This document shows, piece after piece, positions 17,968 to 28,470 of a stretch of 64,000 nt of DNA. A program made the position numbers and the translations under genes. The first letter of the stretch is position 1; every line of letters begins with the position of its first letter. Source of the DNA: Butyrivibrio fibrisolvens 16/4 (GTDB lineage: Bacteria; Bacillota; Clostridia; Lachnospirales; Lachnospiraceae); the NCBI GenBank assembly GCA_000209815.1, contig FP929036.1, positions 288,296 to 352,295 of the forward strand. The letters run 5' to 3'. The notes under the pieces were generated by a model. That model saw only the letters and a list, made by a program, of their open reading frames with translations, was not told the DNA's origin and did no database searches.

Positions 17968-18951
17968 TCAAGTCCAATAAGCACTGAATTTCCGGGCTTT
18001 TAGGCTCTTTTTCCAATTGGTTTTTATATCATTTGTAGCATTTATTAACTTCATTATTACAAGTTCATCTGGTTGAAGTAGCTCATCTTGTAACCCTATT
18101 TTCTGTACTATCTTTTTAGAATTTGAGTAATGTTTGTATAATCAATTTGAATTTCCATTGGATAATATTTTTAACAAATTCTAAGATGTGCTCCATAGCC
18201 GGCATAATATAGATACCGTCATTTACTACATTAATATTCTCAATAATTTCCTCGTTAATGAATATATATTCATCCAAGGAACAAGAAAAATAAACCATAA
18301 ATTGGTTTCTTTACACAACTCTATACACTTACTAACTATTTCCGTATATTCTTTCTTAGAAAGTATATGATCAATATTCTCAAATACATAAAGCCTTTTC
18401 TCAGGTATTAATTCCTGATGTTTAGACACTACTTCTAAAAACACATTAAACAATTCAGGAATCTCCAACTCATGTATGTTCTTATCATCGACTGTTCTAA
18501 CAGAGGTCTGCTGAATCATACTAAACAAATCTTCCTGAGAATATTGAAACTGTATTATGTCACTTCCAAGCAATGATTTATTCAATCTATCAAATATATT
18601 TATAAGAATTCCATCTATCTGTAATAACTCATTCTGACAATCAAAACTACCTACATACTCCTTTAAACATTTGCCTAATATACTACTTTTACTCATTTGA
18701 ATTAAAGTAATAATATCCTCGAACGTAGAAATACGATAGCATTCCCATTGTTTTCTCCCTGGAACTTCTCCATCAATTTCCACATTATTAATAAACGTTT
18801 CTTCGTACTCCTTGTATTTCTCAGATGAAAAATGCTTACATATAGAATCAAGTACATACGTCTTGAGCGGTATATTGGTACCACCTAATTGAGTAATTGT
18901 ATTAAAATTCATAACAAACTTTTCGTTTCCTTTACTGATTGTAAGTTTCAT
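17968..18951 (-). CDS. csn2: CRISPR-associated protein Csn2, long form (frame broken by A/T-run losses)
   Basis: The uninterrupted part is 241 residues (MKLTISKGNEKFVMNFNTIT...). Adding one base at each of 18286-18290, 18168-18172 and 18113-18117 extends it through SCSLDEYIFINEEIIENINV, KKYYPMEIQIDYTNITQIL and KKIVQKIGLQDELLQPDELV to a stop at 17968, about 328 residues. A fourth run at 18008-18012 could shift the last 20 codons to a stop near 17955. This is the size of the long Csn2 of S. thermophilus CRISPR1, not the 220-residue form. Csn2 forms ring tetramers that bind DNA ends during spacer uptake. It overlaps cas2 by four bases. Confidence 0.82.
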
Positions 18952-19280
18952 ATTATTATCATCCTCTCAATGCTCAATGCCTCTTCTGTAACCTTTTTGC
19001 TTCCAACCATAATTTTCATATCTTCATACTGCTTTTCTGTTACAGTCAGTAGTCTAACATTTCCTTCCTTAGGCATTATTTTCTGAAGTCTCTTTTCAAG
19101 CTGATTAGCAAACTGTCGATTAGGACAGGTCCTAACATAGACAGAATATTGAATCATCATAAAACCCTCAGACATGATGTCTTTTCTAAATTTTCTATAT
19201 GCCCTCTGTTGTTCGGATGTATCAACAGGCAAGTCAAACATACAAAGCATTTTCATATACTTAGTTATCATCCTCTTCAC
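18948..19280 (-). CDS. cas2: CRISPR-associated endoribonuclease-fold protein Cas2
   Basis: 110 residues. KMLCMFDLPVDTSEQQRAYRKF is the Cas2 N-terminal strand with its conserved Asp, and MIQYSVYVRTCPNRQFANQL and VRLLTVTEKQYEDM are typical of type II Cas2. It dimerises and bridges Cas1 dimers in the spacer-integration complex. The frame opens at 19280, overlapping cas1 by 20 bases; in-frame ATGs at 19271 and 19256 are possible true starts, the last giving the usual short Cas2 N-terminus. The stop overlaps csn2 ATG. Confidence 0.95.
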   Translation of the reverse strand: MKRMITKYMKMLCMFDLPVDTSEQQRAYRKFRKDIMSEGFMMIQYSVYVRTCPNRQFANQLEKRLQKIMPKEGNVRLLTVTEKQYEDMKIMVGSKKVTEEALSIERMIII

Positions 19281-20169
19281 CTAAATAATTGCAAATCTCT
19301 GGGAATACAACGTATTCTCTTTTACCAGAAAGAAACGCTGCGTATTGAACTATATATTCTTCTATCATATTTCCTAAAAACATATTCTTATCCATATATC
19401 TGACCTTATGATTTAGAATATTTACAAGCTTCCTCCGGTGATCCACCTTAAAATACTTTTCATTCTCAAGAATTCTATATGCATATAAGTCAACAAATGG
19501 CCTTACCGGCTCCATCAAATCATCTACCAAGTTAAATCTGTTAAACTCATTTTTGTGATGAATTCCAAGTTGACTATTAAGCCCATATCCAACACATAGT
19601 CTTGCAAAATAAGAACGAACTATCGTATATCCGTAATCAAGTCCAGAATTTAACAGAATATCTTCATTTCCTCTAGAGAAAGTGGTGTCCATTAAGGTAT
19701 TGAAATAAATCTTTGCTGCATGAGCTTCACGGTTGGTTTTATCCCCATCTGTTAATTTCTCCATAAGTTCATTTAGCTTATCATCAACATCATCCTTTTT
19801 TAGTTCCTTTAACACCTGACGTTGATTTTTTATCTTGTAGAAAATTACTTCCTTCCAAAAAGAATCATAGAATTGTTGGTCCTTTTCAATTTGAAATCCA
19901 ATACATTTTGAGATTCTACTGTGATTGTCATATGAGCTATAGAAGCCTATAGGCAAATGTTCCATATTACAAACTATTACGCCAATATTGTGCTCTGCTA
20001 GTGTGCTCATAAGCCTAACAGTTACTTCAATTTTGAGATTATCAAGAACAATCATAGAAATGTCATCGAGTGGAATCCAAATATCTCCTTCGCCTTTATC
20101 TATTAAAAGATTATTTAGCTTTTGATGAACTACACACTCACTCTCAATTAGAACTACTCTGAATGCCAT
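19261..20169 (-). CDS. cas1: CRISPR integrase Cas1, type II
   Basis: 302 residues, start MAFRVVLIESECVVHQKLNNL with AGGAGG before it. The N-terminal beta domain is followed by the helical catalytic domain with NREAHAAKIYFNTL (metal-binding Glu), the segment NSGLDYGYTIVRSYFARLCVGYGLNSQLGIHH (metal-binding His) and NLVDDLMEPVRPFVD (Asp). These match type II Cas1. With Cas2, and helped by Csn2 and Cas9, it inserts new spacers at the leader end of the array. Second of the adaptation genes after the tracrRNA, and unbroken, unlike cas9 and csn2. Confidence 0.97.
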   Translation of the reverse strand: MAFRVVLIESECVVHQKLNNLLIDKGEGDIWIPLDDISMIVLDNLKIEVTVRLMSTLAEHNIGVIVCNMEHLPIGFYSSYDNHSRISKCIGFQIEKDQQFYDSFWKEVIFYKIKNQRQVLKELKKDDVDDKLNELMEKLTDGDKTNREAHAAKIYFNTLMDTTFSRGNEDILLNSGLDYGYTIVRSYFARLCVGYGLNSQLGIHHKNEFNRFNLVDDLMEPVRPFVDLYAYRILENEKYFKVDHRRKLVNILNHKVRYMDKNMFLGNMIEEYIVQYAAFLSGKREYVVFPEICNYLGEEDDN

Positions 20170-20214
20170 ATTTGCCTCCTAGAAAAAGACCATTATCACA
20201 TTCTTAGTAAAAGA

Positions 20215-20306
20215 AAAGGACACCCGTCGGTGTCCTTTAGTTTCGGCATAAAGCCTTATTTTAGTAGGTCCGAAAAAATTAAGTGATTAGAAACTTTTTC
20301 TCTACT
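20215..20306 (-). ncRNA. tracrRNA
   Basis: On the minus strand the anti-repeat (20259-20294) contains TAATCACTTAATTTT and CTACTAAAAT, complementary to the crRNA repeat with a central bulge. It is followed by AAGGCTTTATGCCGAAAC, the nexus stem, almost the same as in S. thermophilus CRISPR1 tracrRNA, and a terminator hairpin AAAGGACACC-GACG-GGTGTCCTTTT (20216-20239). Length is about 90 nt. Position between cas9 and cas1 is also as in CRISPR1. It should pair with pre-crRNA for RNase III processing and load Cas9. Confidence 0.95.
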
Positions 20307-20312
20307 AAGAAC

Positions 20313-20341
20313 AGTTTAGACCACCGCTACAATTTTTTCAA
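20313..20341 (-). promoter_or_regulatory. tracrRNA promoter
   Basis: Minus strand TTGAAA (20336-20341), 17-bp spacer, TAAACT (20313-20318), 10 bases after the cas9 stop and about 20 bases before the anti-repeat. Predicted start near 20306. Confidence 0.75.
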
Positions 20342-20350
20342 CCATTACTT

Positions 20351-23300
20351 TTATTGCGTCCCTACAACATTATTAAAACTCATTTTGTCAACGTAAAAAC
20401 GATTGCCAAGAATATCCATTGTTATTTTACGAATACTGCTTGTTTTAGATAAACCCACTGGATTACGTTTATCATATTTAGGTCTATCAATAGGCTTTGT
20501 CTCAATATAATTTCGTACTTGTGGCATTGTCCTTGACAAAAATCTTTCAACGAGTATATCGCCATTTTTTTCATATTCAATAATATCTTCCTTGTAAAAA
20601 GATAGCTTGAACTCGTAACCCAAATCTTCTAAATCTTTTCTAGACTGTCCAACAGAAATCATTTTTCGTTAACCAAAGTTTCGGCATACTTATCTTCGTC
20701 TATAACAAAAAGATTTCCTTCACATTTAATGTCTGATTGCTTGATTCCAACTAAATAGTACTGATTCTCATCCATTTTAAAATAAACATCCATTCGATAT
20801 GGATTAAGGGAATCTAATATTACCTTTCTGCTTCCTTCTTCGAAACCATATTTATGTGAAATATCAATACAGCTTCCTACAATACCATCTTTGTACTTTA
20901 ATTGAGAAATCTTTGGCCCGTTATTTTCTTTGAATACTTACGAATGATGTCCCCAGTTTCCTTTTCATATTGAACAAATGGATTCTTTGAATCTGAATAA
21001 TTCTTATAAATATCCATTATTAATTCAAAAGTCTTAGGATCATTTTCGTACATTAAAAATACACTCTCATTTCCTTTATCTACAATGTTCTTAAACTTTT
21101 TGAATCCATCGTCAGTTCTGATATCAATTTTACTGATTTTGTATACATCACCATCAGATTCTCTTGTTCCATAAACAGTCTGATTGCAAAGACCTCTATT
21201 GCATTTTTTATTTACTTGATACCAGTACTTATTCTTTTCAGCTGCTTTCTCTATATTTCCTTTTATTTTGAGCCATTTACTTTCATACATCGTATTTTTA
21301 TAAACTAAATCATTATTTAATAGCTCATTAAATCCTTCTTTGTCAATAATCTCGCCTGTTTCAAAGTCTATATACTTATTTGTAAGTTCATGATAAGCGT
21401 CATATCCCATCTGTGAAAAAGCAATAAGCATTGCATCAACTGCATGATGAACATATGATTCATCACGGTCTTTTTTAGTTTAAGGTTTACACGCATTTGA
21501 TGAGTAAAACTACCTCTTATAACTTTTACCTTTGTACTGCATTCTTTTGATGAAAAGTATTCTTGCAAAGAATTCAGTACTACCTTCGAAGCATATCTAG
21601 TATCGTTAATATTTCGATTAACAAAGCCCTGTAATACTTCAACCTTAGTTATATCCTGCTCATTTAAGAGATTATCTCTTTTCTTACGCTTTTGAGCGCC
21701 AGCATATGTTTTGAGAACATAATCCATAAAGCTATGTATATCCCACTGTCTATTTACAGAAGCTAAGTATGCCAATGGAGTTCTGTTACCTTTATCCTGA
21801 TTTTCACTAGAATAAACTAAAACTTTATTATTACGGCTATCATCAAAAGAAATAGATAAAGGAATTATATGATCCACCTCAAATAAATTAGGGTTATCTA
21901 GTAGATCATCAATCTTTATACTTTTTCCTGAATAAGGGCAGATTCCTTGCTGTTCATTCCAAAGTTTAAGTTTAAGAGAAAGTTTACTATGTTGTCTAAA
22001 GTCTTCTTCGGTTATTTCGCGTCCGTATTCTGTTTTTACTCTGGCCTTAATATCCTTAATCTCATTTTCATTATCTCGTTGTTCTTTTTTTAGACGTTGT
22101 TGCTCTTCGTCTGAGTTTTTATCTCTAGGCATTTCAATAACAACTCTGTCTGGATATCCATATTTCTTAATCAAGGCATTAAGTATTCTTACTGTTATGC
22201 GTACTGTCTTAGAAACAACAGGATTATATATATCATCTACTATCAAATCTCCTGGTATTTCTTTACACTCTAAAAATCTATCTCCACGAGATTTAAATAC
22301 TCCCATTGCAGTGAGCAGCTCCATTTGATTTTTAGGCTGAGCATATAGTTCTGGTATTAACTCATTCATGATAGATAAACCAAAAGACTGCCATTTATTA
22401 AACAAAGATCCATTTGTTTTACGCACCTTAACAAGTATATCTTTTGCTTCATCAGCTAATTCTATACCTTTACGGTTAAATGCATTCAAAATAGACTCTC
22501 TATCCGTATTAAGAGTCAAAATATCTCCAATTAAATCTAAATTTTCTCTTGATAGACTTGAAATATCAAACCCAATTTCTTCCAATGCTCTACGCATCTT
22601 ATTATAGGCCTCAAAAGAATGGAATATTTCTTTTTCATTCTTATCAATTCGAGCGCCTGAAATTTGGCATTTTTTATCGCCTATAACATCACAAATTATT
22701 TTCTTTACATTAACTGTTTTTGCATTTTTTATGGTTTCAATAATTTTTCTCTTTGCATCTTCTGTTAATTTGCCGTCCTCAATAAAACTTGATTCAGAAG
22801 ATATAGTAAGATTATTTAAATCATTTAGAACATTAAACTCCTGAGCTGTATACGAAGCTCCAGCTGCACGACGTTCATCAGGATTAACACTACATTTACC
22901 TACAAGCTTATCGAAAATATTATCAACAGTGATATATTCACCATCTGCATTTATTTCAGTAGTATATTTTCCATAATCTGTTCTCGAAAGTTCATTTCCA
23001 GGTCCTTCGTAATATTCTCTTTTTCTGTTGAATATTTCTAGATAATCCGCTTTAAAATCCCCGCTATACTGAGCATTATATTTAGCCTGCGTATCAATAA
23101 ACTGCTCTACTTCTTTTTTATATGCTGATGTAGTAAAAACATTTCGTAGTGTAATAGGTTCACCATCTTCAACAATAGATATGTTTCCCCTATAAGCTCC
23201 ATATTTTTGTAAACGCTCCCACTGAATTTCACAAGGAAGTTTTTCTTTTAACTCCTCTTCATTTCTAGAAATACTTTTGGCATAATCTGAAGAATTATCT

Positions 23301-23665
23301 CCACTATCTGCATCATCTAAATATGATATTCCTCTGTGCTTTAAGCTATTAAGAAGAACCCAATACACTTCGTCAACAGATAGTTTCTCTGAAAGTCCCT
23401 TGATTTTAATCGCCAGCACATCCTCAGTACCTTGACTAGGTATAACAAAACCTTTATCCTCCCAAAGTTTCTGAAAATCGTGAATACGATTCTTTCTTCT
23501 TCTAGTTAAACGTCTACCCTGTCTGAACCCACGTCTTTCTGAATTTTTAGAAGCATCTGCAGAAGGAAAAATATTAGAACATGATTCTAGTATTTCATAA
23601 TCATCATTAACAACAGCCCAACCAACAGATGCAACTCCTAAATCTAATCCTATTGTAATCCCCAT
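20351..23665 (-). CDS. cas9: Cas9 endonuclease, type II-A, about 1105 residues (frame broken by three A-run losses)
   Basis: Three minus-strand frames join into one Cas9 when one A is added at 21471-21476, 20924-20927 and 20662-20666. Domains: RuvC-I ITIGLDLGVASVGWA (Asp8), arginine bridge helix RRGFRQGRRLTRRRKNR, REC lobe to about 500, RuvC-II VVIEMPRD (Glu511), HNH VDHIIPLSISFDDSRNNKV (Asp598, His599), RuvC-III VHHAVDA (Asp744), then the WED/PAM-interacting region. All catalytic residues are present, so the enzyme should be active if the frame is intact in the cell. Size and tracrRNA resemble the 1121-residue S. thermophilus CRISPR1 Cas9. GGAGG lies upstream of ATG 23665. Confidence 0.95.
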
Positions 23666-23731
23666 TTCTTATTTATCCTCCATTTATAGCTTTAATTTCT
23701 ATAAAATATTTTCTCTATACTCAAATATGAC

Positions 23732-23759
23732 AAAAAGACCCTGCATTTGCAAGGTCTTT
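23732..23759 (-). terminator. Terminator between the diguanylate cyclase and cas9
   Basis: Minus strand AAAGACCTTGCAAATGCAGGGTCTTTTTG, a hairpin with a T tract right after the cyclase stop, insulating cas9. Confidence 0.88.
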
Positions 23760-23763
23760 ATCA

Positions 23764-25249
23764 TTATTTTATCAAGCTATCTATCATCTCTCTGAACTTT
23801 GCATCTGGCTCGTCTGAACCGATTATGGCATCTGCCTGTAGCTCTTTTGCGATGTCAGCATCTCTGTGGGTTTCCACAATGGCAATTACTGGAATCTTGG
23901 CAAAGCCCTCTCGTCTCTTCAAGTATTTTAGCACCAACATGCCAATTCCAGCCGCAGTATCAACCTCAACCATAACTATTTTTATTTCATTACGATATCT
24001 GGAAATGTCTCTAATAGTAGCATCATCGTCGGTGGAATATACTATTTTAAATCTGTCCTCCTCACCATCATACAAGTGCTGGACTCCTTGATTTTTTCTG
24101 GAGCCATCAATATCAAAACATCCTTGTCTACAGATTCCTGCTCTTCATATATCCAGTTAGTACTGCAATTTTTCCCTTGGATTTTTGATTTATATAAGGC
24201 ATCATCTGCCATAGAGAAAATCACTTTCCTATCACAATTGCCTTTGCAAATTACTGCACCTATACTTGCAGTAATCCTATGGTCGCTGCCAATGTCTAAA
24301 TCATTTATGTACATCTGAAGTGTCTTGCATCTTGCTGTAAGAATATTTATGTCACTCATTCTTGGCATCAAAACAACAAATTCATCTCCACCATATCGTC
24401 CTACAAGATCGTATGCTCTGAAATTCTCTATCAAAAGCTGACCCACTTTTTCCAATAAAAGGTCACCTGTATTATGTCCCAGGTTATCATTTACCAGTTT
24501 GAAATCATCCAAATCAATAATACACATTGCGCAGGATTCTTCTGGTGTTTTTCTATAGAAATAATTGTCTATTCGTTCAAGCAAGGCGTTTTTATTTAAA
24601 ACATGGGTAAGTTTATCCAGCGCACTTAGCCTGGTTACCTCTTCCATAGCAAGGGCTTCCTTCGCTCTCATCTCCAAAATAATTCTTGCTGATAAAATTG
24701 AAATAAAAAAGGCAGCCATTGAAATATAAGCATCATTCTTAAAATGCTCAAAATCATTATGGAAATATGACATTATAAGAAGAATAGATAATACTACCGA
24801 TTCCTCAAAAATATATTTGTATATTCTATCAATAAAAATCATAGGTAGTCCAATTACTGCAATTGGCAGCCATATTGCACGACCAGCAGGAGCTTCAAAA
24901 ACATCTATTACAGCAAGATCAACTCCTAGGAAAAATAAAATGTGCAGCATATAGCAGCAGTTTTTGCCGTACTGATTTCACCTCTATGTTTAAGTGTGTA
25001 CATATTAATAAAAACATAAATAATAATAAGAGGAACAATTACAAAATGATAAATCGAGAGCCTAACCGCCTCCATGGCAAATATGCCCACAATCAACATA
25101 ACTATGTATACAAAAGAAATATACATACTTGCTTTCCTGAGCATGTGAAGGTTGTTATCGTCAATGGTAGGCAGGCATTCGTTGAAATACCTTTTTATAG
25201 CTTCCATTTCATCCCTATTCTTTTTTGTAATCCTTTTAAAACCACTCAT
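23764..25249 (-). CDS. Membrane diguanylate cyclase with C-terminal receiver-like domain (frame broken twice)
   Basis: One protein of about 495 residues when one base is added at 24931-24935 and 24092-24097. Residues about 35-190 hold six or more hydrophobic segments. The GGDEF domain (about 215-380) keeps RYGGDEFVVL and the inhibitory site RAYD exactly five residues before it, so it should make c-di-GMP with product feedback. The tail (about 395-495: KIVMVEVDTAAG, KIPVIAIVETHRDADIA, ADAIIGSDE) looks like a receiver fold whose acidic pocket is incomplete. A receiver after the GGDEF domain is the reverse of the usual order. Transcribed alone; c-di-GMP target unknown. Confidence 0.82.
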
Positions 25250-25444
25250 ATTTATTTCACTCTCGAAATCAAAAGCTTAATAAAATTGCCCCTCGGAAAT
25301 AGGTTACTTTTCCATAGATATTTCCAATATCACAACCCTACTCTACCAAATGAATTTTGCGTTTTATTGCCCATTATGTGAATACTTTATGAAAAATTAT
25401 GGTAATATTGTCTTATCACTTCTACAACAGAAAGGATTAATAAT

Positions 25445-26248
25445 ATGAAAACTCGTATTAAGAAAATCGTCACAGCTACACTTTGTTTTACAATAGCCTT
25501 TTCACTTGTTGCAGGAAGTACTATTTCCGCTGAAGCAAAGGCAAAAAAGAAATCAAAAGCCACCCCAAAGAATATCGTAGTCGTACTCGATGCTGGTCAC
25601 GACACTACCCATCTTGGATGCCACTATGAAAATTTTGAGGAGGGCATTGCAAATCTTTATATCGCCTACTACTGCAAACAAGAGTTGGAAAAATACAGCG
25701 GTGTCACAGTATATATGACTAGAACAGGTTTCGATTGCCCATATGGCGCCAACCCTGATTCTTCTGCAGATTGTCTTACTGCAAGAGTTAATTATGCAAA
25801 ATCAGTAAAGGCTGATGTCCTTGTGAGTCTTCACAATGATTATGATCCTGATTTAGATAAATCACAAAATGGAGCAAAAGTTATTATTCCTAACCCAAAC
25901 TATCGCCCGGATATCTGTGTTACAGGAGCTTACCTAGCAAAATCTATTCTTACACAGCTCACTACTACAGGTCTTGAAATCAATGATTGGAAGCTTTGTC
26001 CAAATGGAACCGGCATTGTAACTAGAGACTCTAGCAGCGGTAAATATCCAGACGGTTCCGCAAAGGATTACTATGCTTTAATCAACAAATCTAAGACAGC
26101 AGGTTTTCCTACAATTATCGTAGAGCATGCTTTCTGCACAAACGAGTCTGATAGAGTTAATCACTTGAGCAGCCCTGAGCAGTATCAGCAGCTCGGTATA
26201 GCAGATGCCACTGGTATTGCTCAGTATTATAATCTTAAGCTTAAATAG
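25445..26248 (+). CDS. Secreted N-acetylmuramoyl-L-alanine amidase
   Basis: 267 residues. Signal peptide of about 32 residues ending at AEAKA, then an Amidase_3 domain: VVLDAGHDTTHLG with the first zinc His (52), the Glu of NFEEGIANL, VLVSLHNDYDP with the second His and FPTIIVEHAFCTNESD with the catalytic Glu. It cleaves the bond between MurNAc and the stem peptide, outside the cell. No SPOR or wall-binding repeat is present, so targeting is by the short basic stretch or by partners. AAAGGA is upstream of the ATG. The K+ channel gene follows 26 bases later. Confidence 0.93.
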   Translation: MKTRIKKIVTATLCFTIAFSLVAGSTISAEAKAKKKSKATPKNIVVVLDAGHDTTHLGCHYENFEEGIANLYIAYYCKQELEKYSGVTVYMTRTGFDCPYGANPDSSADCLTARVNYAKSVKADVLVSLHNDYDPDLDKSQNGAKVIIPNPNYRPDICVTGAYLAKSILTQLTTTGLEINDWKLCPNGTGIVTRDSSSGKYPDGSAKDYYALINKSKTAGFPTIIVEHAFCTNESDRVNHLSSPEQYQQLGIADATGIAQYYNLKLK

Positions 26249-26274
26249 AACTTTTGTTGGGGGAGAATATTTAA

Positions 26275-27246
26275 ATGAAAACCTTAACTAAAAAACAGAT
26301 TTTCCATATTATTCAGATTGGAAATAAAGGGGATGTTGCTAGTCGCAGTTTTGATATTTTCATTACCGCTACTATCTTGCTAAATGTTGCCGTTATGGTA
26401 ATGCAAACTTATGAAGAATTTACACCATTTTTCCCTGTTTTAGATGCAATAGCCTTTGTCACTATTCTTATTTTCTGCATAGAGTATGCCCTTAGAATCT
26501 GGACTGCAGATTTGCTATATCCAGAGCTTTCCAAAGCAAAAGCTATAGTGAAATTCCTACTGTCTTTTGATGGTATAGTTGATTTATTTACAATTCTTCC
26601 ATTCTTCTTTTTATCAGGATTTGTGGCATTTAGAATTTTACGAGTCATAAGAATTTTCCATCTCTTCAGAATCAATGGCCAGTATGATTCTTTTGCAGTA
26701 ATTTTTGCGGTTTTGAAAGAAAAGCGAAATCAGATTGCTTCTTCTCTAGTGATTCTTTTGATTTTAATGCTGGCTAGCTCAATCGGAATCTACTACGCAG
26801 AACACGAAGCACAGCCACAGGTTTTTAGAAATGCTTTTTCAGGGATATGGTGGTCAGTTTCCACACTGCTTACTGTAGGATACGGTGATATTTATCCAAT
26901 CACCACAGCAGGACGAATTATGGCGATTCTCACAGGTTTCCTGGGAGTTGGCGCTGTGGCTATCCCAACTGGTATCTTAAGTGCAGGATTCGTTGAATAC
27001 TATGCCAAAGTAAAACTGATGACTAATTTCGCCAAAGATGAACATATTGATTTGCTGACTGTCCACATTACCGAGGGACACTGTTGGAATGGTCTTAAGG
27101 TTACTGAAATTGGTGTACCAGATCATTATCTTCCAGCTATTGTTACCAGAGATGGTGAATCACTTATTCCAGTACCTGATTTGAAATTAAAAATCGGCGA
27201 CACAGTTGTACTGGCCGCCGAAGCATATTTTTCACATACTTATTAA
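26275..27246 (+). CDS. Voltage-gated-type potassium channel with C-terminal TrkA-C-like domain
   Basis: 323 residues, six membrane segments. The S4-like helix FRILRVIRIFHLFRING carries spaced arginines; the pore loop ends in TVGYGD (residues 200-205), the K+ selectivity filter. After S6 there is a soluble tail (about 250-323: LLTVHITEGHCWNGLKVTEIG, LKIGDTVVLAAE) resembling a TrkA-C/RCK_C ligand-binding module. Typical of prokaryotic Kv-like channels. Same strand as the amidase and probably on one mRNA; the functional link between them is unclear. Confidence 0.92.
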   Translation: MKTLTKKQIFHIIQIGNKGDVASRSFDIFITATILLNVAVMVMQTYEEFTPFFPVLDAIAFVTILIFCIEYALRIWTADLLYPELSKAKAIVKFLLSFDGIVDLFTILPFFFLSGFVAFRILRVIRIFHLFRINGQYDSFAVIFAVLKEKRNQIASSLVILLILMLASSIGIYYAEHEAQPQVFRNAFSGIWWSVSTLLTVGYGDIYPITTAGRIMAILTGFLGVGAVAIPTGILSAGFVEYYAKVKLMTNFAKDEHIDLLTVHITEGHCWNGLKVTEIGVPDHYLPAIVTRDGESLIPVPDLKLKIGDTVVLAAEAYFSHTY

Positions 27247-27258
27247 GTTTAAAAAATA

Positions 27259-28074
27259 TTAGCTATTCAAAACGTATTTTTCGATAGCTGTTGCCACACC
27301 ATCTTCATCATTTGTTGGTGCAATATAATCAGCCCATTCCTTTGTTTCGTCCTTTGCATTTTCCATTGCAACGGAAAGGCCTGCATATCGCATCATAGGA
27401 ATATCATTATAGCCATCTCCGCAAGCTATTAGGTTCTTTCTATCCAGACCGATTTTACCTAATAGTGTTTCAAGTGAGGTGGCTTTTTCAATGCCATTCG
27501 GCATAATCTCAAGGAAATATGACTCAGAAAAGAATACAGTCACTTCTCCCTTAAGTCTTTCATTAAGCTCAGCCTGAACCTTCTGAAGAACCTCATGTTC
27601 TCCTACACACAGGAATTTTACCGGTGGATCAAGCTTTGCTGTCTCATCTAAATGAAATACCTGCTTAACAGGAATATTGTTAATCTTTGCCTCAAGCTGA
27701 ACATACTTATCATTTTCATTGGTAGTAATAATACCATCTGAATCATAAGTAAGTGGTGTGACGCCATATTTCTTGGCAACGTGGATGATATCGGAGTAGC
27801 AACTTTCAGGTACAGTTTCCCTACGGATAACTTCTCCATTTTTGCAATTAATAATCATTCCACCATTGTAAGCGAGGATGTATCCTCCCAACTCTTCTAA
27901 ATGAAGATGACGTGCTATATTTTTTATTCCTGGCACTGGTCGCCCTGATGCCAGTATAATGTTAACTCCAGCCTCTGCAGCCTTCATTAATACTTCTTTG
28001 TTTTTCTTACTAACCTCTTTTTTACTGTTTAAAAGTGTCCCATCTAAATCCAGGGCTATTGCTTTGTACTTCAT
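27259..28074 (-). CDS. Cof-type HAD family phosphatase
   Basis: 271 residues, class IIB HAD hydrolase. AIALDLDGTLLNSKKEVS (nucleophile Asp), ILASGRPVPGI (motif II), Lys in GIEKATSLETLL and IACGDGYNDIPMMRYAGLSVAM (metal site) with the C2 cap between. Members dephosphorylate sugar phosphates, FMN or pyridoxal phosphate; the substrate is not predictable. Faces the K+ channel gene tail-to-tail with only 12 bases between stops. Confidence 0.93.
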   Translation of the reverse strand: MKYKAIALDLDGTLLNSKKEVSKKNKEVLMKAAEAGVNIILASGRPVPGIKNIARHLHLEELGGYILAYNGGMIINCKNGEVIRRETVPESCYSDIIHVAKKYGVTPLTYDSDGIITTNENDKYVQLEAKINNIPVKQVFHLDETAKLDPPVKFLCVGEHEVLQKVQAELNERLKGEVTVFFSESYFLEIMPNGIEKATSLETLLGKIGLDRKNLIACGDGYNDIPMMRYAGLSVAMENAKDETKEWADYIAPTNDEDGVATAIEKYVLNS

Positions 28075-28143
28075 AAATACTGCTTCCTAAAAATAAATTT
28101 AAAACACATAGTATCAAAGCAATGGCGGTTAGTCAAATTAACT

Positions 28144-28344
28144 TTAATCCTTTACATTTAAAATCATTTCCTGGGCAAGCTCTCTCGCCTTTTTAGGAAG
28201 GAGTTTCTCCTTGTATGACAAATATGCCTCCACATCAGTGGTCTCTATCTTGCCATCTCTCAATGCCGCCCTAAGGGACATATATAAATCAAAGTATTCA
28301 TTTGCAATTTCTAAATCATCTTTAGCTGATACCATCACATCCAT
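28144..28344 (-). CDS. Small conserved-looking hypothetical protein
   Basis: 66 residues, acidic and helical (DDLEIANEYFDLYMSLRAAL, EAYLSYKEKLLPKKARELAQ). No family recognised. The gene is supported by a strong GGAGGAG eight bases before ATG 28344 and by typical codon use. It lies 69 bases upstream of the HAD gene on the same strand and could share its transcript. Confidence 0.65.
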   Translation of the reverse strand: MDVMVSAKDDLEIANEYFDLYMSLRAALRDGKIETTDVEAYLSYKEKLLPKKARELAQEMILNVKD

Positions 28345-28412
28345 AGCTCACTCCTCCATGGATTGATAATATCATCTTAGTGTGATTATTTCGTTAACCG
28401 AAGGTATCTTAC

Positions 28413-28442
28413 AAAAAAGGCCAGGAATAAATCCTGGTCTCT
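28413..28442 (-). terminator. Terminator of the lipase gene
   Basis: Minus strand AGACCAGGATTTATTCCTGGCCTTTTTT after the lipase stop at 28471. Confidence 0.85.
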
Positions 28443-28470
28443 TTAATAAAATTATATTTATAAAAACAAT

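Noticed and set aside
20351..23665. cas9 as a dead pseudogene
   Set aside because: Each break is one base in an A run, catalytic residues are all kept, and the same pattern hits mutS2 and hpf; sequence error is more likely.
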